Below are positions 1 to 4,837 of a stretch of 10,016 nucleotides of DNA, in pieces. The notes under the pieces are model-generated. The model ran no database searches. It was not told where the DNA came from and saw only the letters and a list, made by a program, of their open reading frames with translations. Each line of letters opens with the position of its first letter. Position 1 is the first letter of the stretch. The DNA comes from a bacterium (lineage in GTDB: Bacteria; Bacillota_I; Bacilli_A; RFN20; CAG-826), in the NCBI GenBank assembly GCA_004561785.1, contig SFUB01000048.1, positions 1-10,016 of the forward strand, written 5' to 3'. The translations under genes were made by a program, and so were the position numbers.

Positions 1-709
1 AAATGCCTTCTAAGGGTTCCAGGTTTATGAGGTCGGGTTCGCCGGAGCGGACGTAATAAAGAGGGGTCCTCACAGCACCGACCACTTTGTATTCTTTGCC
101 AAACAAAGAGACCGTATCATCGATTTCGGCGCCGCGGTAGAGATAATCCACCGCGATTTCCGAATCCGAAACGGGCATTCTACCCGCTTCAAGGTTGAAG
201 ACGTTCACCGTGTCTTTTTTGCCATCCGGAAAGGCCATCAGACGGTAATTCCCATCAGCCATAAGCTCCGGGCTAAGGGTGAGGAAGTCCTTCTGATCGG
301 GAAGGAGCACCTTGACCCAACGAATCAGATACTCCGCGTTTTCCTGGGTCATGCCATCCTGTTTCATGAGGGCTTCAGTCCCAAAGGCGTCCAAGAGCTC
401 GTAAAAACTCATCTCGGCGTCCAAAGAAGCGTTATCTAGGGAGAAAACGTATTCGACCTCCGCCCCTTCAACGGCGGAAAGTTTTTCTTTTTCATCCTTT
501 GAGAAGCCCTTTTCGGAGGTGGATTTCACATTCAAGTCATAGGCGCGGTTCTCCACGAGGCTCAAAGCGATTGTGTCCTTTGCCTTATTGGGGGTGATAG
601 AGAGTCCGAAGATGAAAGCAAAACTCAGGGCGATGATCAAAGACATCGCCAAAAGTTTGGACCAGTTCTGGCCGAGGGAGCGGAAAGAAGCAACGGAGTC
701 CTTTTTCAT
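1..709 (-). CDS. ABC transporter permease, FtsX/MacB type (N-terminal part, runs off window)
   Basis: The reading frame opens with ATG at 709 and stays open to base 2, giving 236 residues with no stop in view, so the C-terminal part lies to the left of the window. The protein starts MKKDSVASFRSLGQNWSKLL. A single hydrophobic helix follows at about residues 19-38 (LAMSLIIALSFAFIFGLSIT), then a long soluble region. This is the layout of MacB/FtsX permeases: one N-terminal helix, a large extracytoplasmic domain, then further helices that are not visible here. The start lies 4 bases after the stop of the ATPase gene, so translation is probably coupled; the site GGTGA just upstream is weak. Known for the family: such permeases work with LolD/MacB-like ATPases in export, lipoprotein handling or peptide resistance and do not import nutrients. 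The substrate cannot be read from this part. I am sure of the frame and fairly sure of the family. Confidence 0.8.
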   Translation of the reverse strand, partial: MKKDSVASFRSLGQNWSKLLAMSLIIALSFAFIFGLSITPNKAKDTIALSLVENRAYDLNVKSTSEKGFSKDEKEKLSAVEGAEVEYVFSLDNASLDAEMSFYELLDAFGTEALMKQDGMTQENAEYLIRWVKVLLPDQKDFLTLSPELMADGNYRLMAFPDGKKDTVNVFNLEAGRMPVSDSEIAVDYLYRGAEIDDTVSLFGKEYKVVGAVRTPLYYVRSGEPDLINLEPLEGI

Positions 710-713
710 CGTT

Positions 714-1442
714 TCACCACTCGATGTCCTTAACCGGCGTTGGGTGTGGGTTCCTTGCCATCGACTGGATGGATCCGGAACGGATGTGAATCACGAAATC
801 GGCCATCGGAGCGATGGCGCTATTATGGGTGACGACAACCACTGTCTTGCCCTCTTTGTGAGCCGTATCGTAAAGAAGCTTGAGAATGGATTTTCCGGTT
901 TTGTAATCCAAAGCCCCCGTGGGCTCGTCGCAAAGCAAAAGGTGGGCGTTTTTGGCCAGGGCCCGAGCGATGGAGACACGCTGCTGCTCGCCGCCGCTCA
1001 ATTGGCCAGGGAAGGAATTGAGACGTTCCGCAAGGCCGACTTTTTTAAGCGATTCCTCCGCGGGGAGGGCATCTTTGCAAAGCTCGCTGGCAAGCTCGAC
1101 GTTTTCCTTCGCCGTGAGATTTGCCATGAGGTTATAGAACTGGAACACGAAGCCGACGTCGTTTCTGCGGTAATCGCACCGCTGCTTCTTGGATAGGGAT
1201 TCCACGTGGATATCGCCCACCAAAAGCTCTCCGGAAGTCGGAGCGTCCATGCCGCCTAGAATATTAAGCAAAGTGGTCTTCCCAGAGCCGCTAGGCCCGA
1301 GGATAAGGACGAAATCGCCTTCATAAATATCAAAGCTCACGCCTTTGAGCGCTCTCACTTCGGTAGAGGCGGTCTTGAATACGCGGGTGATGTCTTTCGC
1401 GTGGATGGCTATTTTCTTGTTGGGCTCGCTTTTCTTTCTCAC
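714..1442 (-). CDS. ABC transporter ATP-binding protein, LolD/MacB family
   Basis: This is a 242-residue ATPase subunit, the usual length for the family. All nucleotide-binding motifs are intact: Walker A GPSGSGKT (49-56), Q-loop Q101, signature LSGGEQQR (148-155), Walker B LLLCDEP (168-174) and switch His206 in VVTHN. The segment FQFYNLMANLTAKENVELA after the Q-loop is typical of the LolD/MacB/YtrE exporters. It should power the permease encoded directly downstream. The start is GTG at 1442: an in-frame TAA lies four codons upstream and no ATG precedes the conserved N-terminus. No Shine-Dalgarno site lies in front of this GTG. Promoter-like boxes sit so close that the transcript may be leaderless (see the promoter entry). 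The gene lies 57 bases downstream of the lipoprotein gene on the same strand. The exported substrate is unknown. Confidence 0.93.
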   Translation of the reverse strand: MRKKSEPNKKIAIHAKDITRVFKTASTEVRALKGVSFDIYEGDFVLILGPSGSGKTTLLNILGGMDAPTSGELLVGDIHVESLSKKQRCDYRRNDVGFVFQFYNLMANLTAKENVELASELCKDALPAEESLKKVGLAERLNSFPGQLSGGEQQRVSIARALAKNAHLLLCDEPTGALDYKTGKSILKLLYDTAHKEGKTVVVVTHNSAIAPMADFVIHIRSGSIQSMARNPHPTPVKDIEW

Positions 1443-1477
1443 GAAAGAATATTAGGGTTCGCGGGAGGAATTTACAA
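1442..1477 (-). promoter_or_regulatory. Possible promoter for the ABC ATPase gene, leaderless start
   Basis: On the minus strand, TTGTAA (1472-1477) and TAATAT (1449-1454) are separated by exactly 17 bases. Each matches the sigma-A box at four of six positions. Counting seven bases past the -10 box puts the transcription start at the G of the GTG start codon, which would explain the missing Shine-Dalgarno site. Both boxes are imperfect, so this is only a candidate. Confidence 0.4.
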
Positions 1478-1499
1478 CCGCCGGGAGGGGCTTCTAACA

Positions 1500-1889
1500 T
1501 CAGATCTTAACGTACCGTGCTTCAAGACCCAAATCGGGGTGATAACGCCAAGTAACCTGAATTCCGTTTTTGGTCGCCGATCGGATGCCGTCGTTATAAG
1601 AAGTGTGCATCATGTCATCCCAGGTCACTGCGTCGAATCCACATAAAGAAAGGACTTCATGAGCGACCAAACTGTATTCCGCGACAAAAAAGTCCTCTTC
1701 ATCCTTTGGGTTTGTGTCGGTTTTAAGATAAGAACCATCCTTAGCGAGGGTAACCACGGAAGGCGCCGAAAGGGGATGGTTGTCCATGATCTGGTCGTAG
1801 ATGTCAGCAAAGGCAACTCCGTTTCCATTGCCACAAGAGAACAAAAGGCAAAGGGGTGATAAAGCGAGCAAGAAAATTGTTTTGTTCAT
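1500..1889 (-). CDS. Small predicted lipoprotein, function unknown
   Basis: I do not recognise this protein. It has 129 residues when started at ATG 1889. The first 19 residues (MNKTIFLLALSPLCLLFSC) form a short basic start, a hydrophobic stretch and a lipobox ending at Cys19. Phe at -2 is unusual but the signal reads clearly as a type II signal peptide. A Gly/Asn linker (GNGNG) follows, then about 105 polar residues with Trp and aromatic positions near the C-terminus (TWRYHPDLGLEARYVKI). The protein should be anchored on the outer face of the membrane. An in-frame TTG at 1922 would add 11 residues before the signal, which makes it an unlikely start. The gene is first in a minus-strand series with the ABC ATPase and permease, so it may be an accessory part of that transporter. 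No enzyme motif is visible. The upstream poly-G run suggests variable expression. Confidence 0.72.
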   Translation of the reverse strand: MNKTIFLLALSPLCLLFSCGNGNGVAFADIYDQIMDNHPLSAPSVVTLAKDGSYLKTDTNPKDEEDFFVAEYSLVAHEVLSLCGFDAVTWDDMMHTSYNDGIRSATKNGIQVTWRYHPDLGLEARYVKI

Positions 1890-1922
1890 AATGGAATTAT
1901 CCCCCCCCCGAACAAAACGCAA
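1889..1922 (-). promoter_or_regulatory. Candidate promoter with a poly-G (9) spacer before the lipoprotein gene
   Basis: On the minus strand a good -10 box, GATAAT (1896-1901), lies six bases before the ATG. It is preceded by a run of nine G (plus-strand C at 1901-1909). The best -35 candidate, TTGCGT (1917-1922), is weak and stands 15 bases away, two short of the optimum. The run therefore fills most of the spacer. No separate Shine-Dalgarno site is present: either the transcript starts near the ATG, or the G run itself pairs with CCUCC in 16S rRNA through one G-U pair. The -10 box is clear; the -35 is doubtful. Confidence 0.42.
1901..1909. repeat. Homopolymeric C/G tract of nine bases
   Basis: Nine consecutive C on the plus strand (nine G on the coding strand of the lipoprotein gene), the longest such run I see in the window. 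Tracts of this length slip during replication in many bacteria. It lies in the promoter region of a surface lipoprotein gene and outside its most likely coding region. Confidence 0.9.
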
Positions 1923-1975
1923 GACTATTTTCGTTCTGACAAACGTTCATGGGGTTCCCCGCGTCTATTTTGAGC

Positions 1976-2025
1976 GCGCCGATGCATCGTTGACCCGCCG
2001 TGGCGGCACGAAGCGATCAAGGCGT
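1976..2025. other. Nested inverted repeat in the divergent intergenic region
   Basis: Three pairs of complementary segments are nested around one centre: GCGCC (1976-1980) with GGCGT (2021-2025), ATCGTT (1986-1991) with AGCGAT (2012-2017), and CCGCC (1995-1999) with GGCGG (2002-2006). The two imperfect positions are G-U pairs if the plus strand is transcribed, so a plus-strand RNA would fold better. No T-run follows, so it is not a normal terminator. It may be an operator, a small RNA or chance. I see no gene in 1923-2070. Confidence 0.35.
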
Positions 2026-2070
2026 CCATTGCTCCTGCGCTCACTGAGATCGGAAACCAGAAAAATGAGG

Positions 2071-2099
2071 TTGAATCGAGAAGGTCTCTTCTATATAAT
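2071..2099 (+). promoter_or_regulatory. Promoter of rpsD
   Basis: TTGAAT (2071-2076) and a perfect TATAAT (2094-2099) are separated by exactly 17 bases, a strong vegetative promoter as expected for a ribosomal protein gene. Transcription should start near 2105-2107, giving an untranslated leader of about 150 bases before rpsD. Confidence 0.85.
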
Positions 2100-2105
2100 C
2101 GCGGG

Positions 2106-2257
2106 TGCGTGAAAAGCAGCATGCTTCTACGCTCCCGTCTGACGTCGGAAAGAAAAGAAAGTAAGCCCTCCTGCTACGGGGCTGAAAGAATCCGACACCC
2201 GGGGAGATGGAGGAGGCACTCTTGACTTTGCAGCGCAAAGAAAGGAGACATGAAATA
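2106..2257 (+). promoter_or_regulatory. Structured rpsD leader, probable S4 autoregulatory RNA
   Basis: The leader has several helices. A 5' hairpin is made by GCGT (2107-2110) with ACGC (2129-2132) and AAGCA (2114-2118) with TGCTT (2122-2126). A second domain is closed by GTCGGA (2144-2149) with TCCGAC (2191-2196) and holds an inner hairpin AGCCC (2164-2168) with GGGCT (2179-2183). The inner loop carries TCCT (2169-2172), which can pair with AGGA in the downstream AGGAGG (2211-2216); with two stem bases the match is six. A third hairpin, CTTTGC (2226-2231) with GCAAAG (2235-2240), ends just before the Shine-Dalgarno site AGGAG (2243-2247). In Bacillota, rpsD leaders bind S4 and repress its own synthesis. 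The position and a possible pseudoknot fit that class, but I could not compare it with a covariance model. Confidence 0.65.
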
Positions 2258-2866
2258 ATGTCCAGGTACACCAAATCGACGTGGAAGAAATCCCGTCACC
2301 TCAATTTCTCCGTCCTTGAGACCGGAGACGAACTCAAGAAAAGGGCCTACGGCCCGGGCCAGCACGGCAACGATCGCAAGAGGAAGCCGTCCGAATACGG
2401 CACCCAGCTCCTTGAGAAGCAGAAGCTCCGCACCCTCTATGGCGTGAATGAGCGTCAGTTCCGTCGCTTGTTCCTCATCGCCAAAGCCGACAAGGAAACC
2501 GTCACCGGCCTCGCCTTCTTCCGCATCCTCGAGTCCCGTCTCGACAACCTCGTCTATCGCATGGGCTTCGCCCGCACTCGCGCCGGCGCCCGCCAGCTCG
2601 TCAACCACGGCCACGTCCTCGTCAATGGCAAGAAGGTCGATATCCCTTCCTACCTTTGCTCCGTCAACGACGTCATCTCCTTCAAAGGCGACAGCCCCCT
2701 CAAGGTGGTGAAGGAATCCCTCGATTCCAAGCCCGCTTCCGTCGGCTACGTCAAAGTGGACGCCGAGAAGCTCTCCGGCACCTTCCTCCGTTTGCCTGAG
2801 CGCAACGAATTGCCCTCCGACATTCAGGAAAGCCAGATCATCGAATTCTACAACCGCAAGCTCTAA
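2258..2866 (+). CDS. rpsD: 30S ribosomal protein S4
   Basis: The 202-residue product is a clear S4, a primary 16S rRNA-binding protein that nucleates 30S assembly. Typical segments are the start MSRYTKSTWKKSRHLNFS, KKRAYGPGQHG near residues 27-37, and the S4 RNA-binding domain with ESRLDNLVYRMGFARTR and ARQLVNHGHVLVNGKKVDIPS at about residues 90-130. It ends SQIIEFYNRKL. There are no N-terminal zinc-binding cysteines, so this is the zinc-free form. ATG 2258 is chosen because it gives the family N-terminus and has AGGAG (2243-2247) ten bases upstream. An in-frame TTG at 2222 with AGGAGG in front would add 12 atypical residues and is less likely. The gene is monocistronic, with its own promoter, leader and terminator. 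In other bacteria S4 represses its own mRNA. Confidence 0.97.
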   Translation: MSRYTKSTWKKSRHLNFSVLETGDELKKRAYGPGQHGNDRKRKPSEYGTQLLEKQKLRTLYGVNERQFRRLFLIAKADKETVTGLAFFRILESRLDNLVYRMGFARTRAGARQLVNHGHVLVNGKKVDIPSYLCSVNDVISFKGDSPLKVVKESLDSKPASVGYVKVDAEKLSGTFLRLPERNELPSDIQESQIIEFYNRKL

Positions 2867-2893
2867 TCCCAAACGAGCAAGTAGCAAAAGAAG

Positions 2894-2915
2894 CCAGGCC
2901 GCCAGCCTGGTTTTT
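2894..2915 (+). terminator. Rho-independent terminator of rpsD
   Basis: CCAGGC (2894-2899) and GCCTGG (2905-2910) form a six-base stem around CGCCA. Five T and then CTTTT follow on the plus strand. It lies 28 bases after the rpsD stop. Confidence 0.9.
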
Positions 2916-2930
2916 CTTTTCGCTCAATCC

Positions 2931-2955
2931 AAAAGAAAAGAGCCTTGCGGCTCTT
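2931..2955 (-). terminator. Rho-independent terminator of the tyrS operon
   Basis: AAGAGCC (2938-2944) and GGCTCTT (2949-2955) form a seven-base stem with a four-base loop. Read on the minus strand, the stem runs into TTTTCTTTT. It lies 10 bases past the stop of the membrane protein gene and only 15 bases from the convergent rpsD terminator, so each operon has its own signal. Confidence 0.88.
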
Positions 2956-2964
2956 AACAACGGG

Positions 2965-3453
2965 TCACTGCCCTTCTTCTTTTGATTCGGAAGGTTCCTC
3001 TTTTTCGCTTTCTTCGAGCAGCCCCGGGATCGGATGCTTCCAATGGTAGATGGCTTCGAAGACGTAGATCAGGGCGAAATAGAGGAGGATCGCGCCTAAG
3101 AAATAGGCGAAGAGAGAATCGTAGTCGGAATTGAAGGGGATGAGTTTGATCCAGAAGAAGATATTGAACCCCAAGGACGCGGCGGCGCTTGGCAGGAGGA
3201 GGATCTTGTCGAGCAGGCAGTTCTTGGCCCGTCTTTTTGGCGAATTGAGGATCCAGATGAAATCCGCGAAGCACCAAACCGAGCCTAGGCTTCCTCCAAC
3301 GAGGACAAGCCATTTTTTCCAGTCGCTTGGCAAGATGACGCCGGCTAAGAACAGCGACCCAAGGATGGCGAAGAGAATCGCGAAGAGAGCAAGCTCACCG
3401 GAATAAATGATCTTGGCTTTGGTCAAATCATTCAGTTCCTTCCATTTCTTCAT
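2965..3453 (-). CDS. Four-helix membrane protein of unknown function, coupled to tyrS
   Basis: I do not recognise this 162-residue protein. It has four likely membrane helices at about residues 16-40, 48-69, 83-104 and 113-136. Short loops contain Lys/Arg clusters (DWKKW, SPKRRAKN). The tail is strongly acidic, rich in Glu and Ser (EESEKEEPSESKEEGQ). There is no visible catalytic motif. Its ATG at 3453 overlaps the TGA of tyrS by four bases (ATGA), and a purine-rich site GGGGGAGA (3461-3468) stands in front of it inside tyrS, so it is translated with tyrS from one mRNA. Overlap with an essential gene and a good ribosome site support a real protein. The neighbourhood alone does not tell its role; a link with tyrosine or aminoacyl-tRNA would be a guess. 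Confidence 0.8.
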   Translation of the reverse strand: MKKWKELNDLTKAKIIYSGELALFAILFAILGSLFLAGVILPSDWKKWLVLVGGSLGSVWCFADFIWILNSPKRRAKNCLLDKILLLPSAAASLGFNIFFWIKLIPFNSDYDSLFAYFLGAILLYFALIYVFEAIYHWKHPIPGLLEESEKEEPSESKEEGQ

Positions 3454-4700
3454 TCTTCGATCTCCCCCAGTGCGTAATTTTTCTTGCCGCGGCGAAGGAT
3501 GAAGTAACGGCCATAGAGGGCGTTGCCCTTACCCAAGGCAAGTTTCGGATCGGTGGCCTTCTCCCCATTCAGCAAGACGGAGTTTCCGCTGACGAAGGTG
3601 CGAGCCTCGCGTTTGCTGGAGGCTAATTTCAAAGCAATGAGGGCGTCTTCCAAGGCGGTGCCTTCCCGGATTGGGGTTTTGACGTCGAAGACTTCTTCGA
3701 TCTCGCTTTCCTTCAAGGAGGCCACGTCCCCTTTGAAAAGGGCCTCGGTCATGGCGATGGCTTCTTTGGCTGCTTCCTCGCCGTGGATGTCCTTGGTGAC
3801 TTCATAGGCCACCTTCTTTTGGCCGATGCGGGCGCCGGGGTTCGCGAAATGATCCCTCGCGACGTCTTCGATTTCCTCCTTGGGGAGGAAGGAGAAGACT
3901 TTGAGGAAGCGGATGGCGTCTTCGTCGGTGACGTTCATGAAGTACTGGTAAAGGGCGTAGGGCGAAGTGAGCTTCGGATCCAGGAAGAGGGCCCCTTTCT
4001 CGGATTTCCCGAATTTCTTGCCGTCGCTGCGGAGGAGGAGCTTCGCGGTCATGCATTCTACTTTCTCTCCTTCTCCGTCGATTTTGCGGATCAACTCCAG
4101 CCCCGAGGTGAGGTTCCCCCATTGGTCGTTCCCGCCGATCTGCATGGAAACGCCGAACTCGTGATGAAGGTGATAGAAATCGATGCTTTGGAGGATCTGA
4201 TAGGAGAACTCCGTGAAGGAGATCCCGGCCTCCAAACGAGATTTGACGATCTCTTTCGAGAGCATGTAGTTGATGGAAAAGTACTTCCCATAGTCGCGGA
4301 GGAAGTCGATGGTCTGCATATGACCGAGCCAATCGTAATTGGAGACGATGGCACCCTTCTCCGGGTCAGTGAGGTCGATGTAGCGTTCTAGCTGGGCTTT
4401 GATGGAGGCGGTGTTTTTCTCGAGGGTCTCCTTCGTCTGGAGATTCCTCTCGGCGCTTTTTCCGCTCGGGTCCCCGATCATGCCGGTGGCCCCGCCGACG
4501 ACGGCGATGACTTTGTGCCCGGCGAGTTGGAAACGCTTGAGCAGCGAGATCATAACGTAGTTGCCTAAATGCATCGAGCCAGCGCTTGGGTCGAAGCCGC
4601 AGTAGATGGCGGTTTTATGGGAGAGGAGCTCCTTGACGGACTCCTCGTTGGAATATTGCTGAATCAACCCACGGTAATTCAGATCGTCAATCAAATTCAT
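3450..4700 (-). CDS. tyrS: Tyrosyl-tRNA synthetase
   Basis: A 416-residue class I aminoacyl-tRNA synthetase that charges tRNA(Tyr) with tyrosine in the cytoplasm; the length is normal for the bacterial TyrRS of the Bacillus type. Visible motifs are the tyrosine pocket around YCGFDPSAGSMHLGNY, with the HIGH-type sequence HLGN at 44-47; GGATGMIGDPSGKS at about 69-82; YQILQSIDFYHL at about 167-178; GGNDQWGN at 189-196; and the KMSKS-type loop KFGKS at 229-233. The last 65 or so residues (DALIALKLASSKREARTFV onward) form the S4-like RNA-binding domain. ATG 4700 has AGGAG (4708-4712) seven bases upstream. The gene is first in a two-gene operon and convergent with rpsD. The pairing of tyrS with rpsD is, as I recall, also found in Bacillus. 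I see no T-box element in the short upstream region. Confidence 0.97.
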   Translation of the reverse strand: MNLIDDLNYRGLIQQYSNEESVKELLSHKTAIYCGFDPSAGSMHLGNYVMISLLKRFQLAGHKVIAVVGGATGMIGDPSGKSAERNLQTKETLEKNTASIKAQLERYIDLTDPEKGAIVSNYDWLGHMQTIDFLRDYGKYFSINYMLSKEIVKSRLEAGISFTEFSYQILQSIDFYHLHHEFGVSMQIGGNDQWGNLTSGLELIRKIDGEGEKVECMTAKLLLRSDGKKFGKSEKGALFLDPKLTSPYALYQYFMNVTDEDAIRFLKVFSFLPKEEIEDVARDHFANPGARIGQKKVAYEVTKDIHGEEAAKEAIAMTEALFKGDVASLKESEIEEVFDVKTPIREGTALEDALIALKLASSKREARTFVSGNSVLLNGEKATDPKLALGKGNALYGRYFILRRGKKNYALGEIEE

Positions 4701-4720
4701 AATTCATCTCCTAGCCGTGA

Positions 4721-4755
4721 CATTCTACCGCGTTTAGATTCAACTTCCACCCCAA
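4721..4755 (-). promoter_or_regulatory. Weak candidate promoter of tyrS
   Basis: On the minus strand TAGAAT, reading the complement of ATTCTA (4722-4727), is a good -10 box (five of six) about 21 bases before the tyrS start codon. The -35 position 16-17 bases upstream holds only GTGGAA, a poor match. The short region between this and the next terminator leaves no room for a long leader. Confidence 0.4.
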
Positions 4756-4794
4756 GAAGAGAAAACGAGGGGGATTCTCGCCTTGCGAAGGACG

Positions 4795-4823
4795 GAAAAC
4801 GAAAAAGCCCCGGAAGGGGCTTT
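4795..4823 (-). terminator. Rho-independent terminator of the ABC importer operon
   Basis: AAAGCCCC (4804-4811) and GGGGCTTT (4816-4823) form a perfect eight-base stem with a four-base loop. On the minus strand it is followed by TTTTTCGTTTT. It lies 15 bases past the stop of the ATPase gene and separates the importer operon from tyrS. Confidence 0.92.
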
Positions 4824-4837
4824 GAGTTGGATGGGGA

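Noticed and set aside
573..1196. Long plus-strand open frame of 207 codons
   Set aside because: It lies opposite the clear ABC permease and ATPase genes and its translation has no recognisable domain. It is a shadow frame of GC-rich coding DNA.
2161..2215. tRNA gene in the rpsD leader
   Set aside because: The stems do not form a cloverleaf and no TTCGA-type T loop or acceptor stem is present.
2174..2887. Minus-strand open frame of 237 codons over rpsD
   Set aside because: rpsD on the plus strand is certain. The minus frame is its complement and has no ribosome site or family features.
4713..4794. T-box or other riboswitch before tyrS
   Set aside because: Less than 100 bases separate tyrS from the preceding terminator. 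There is no specifier stem, T-box sequence or antiterminator.
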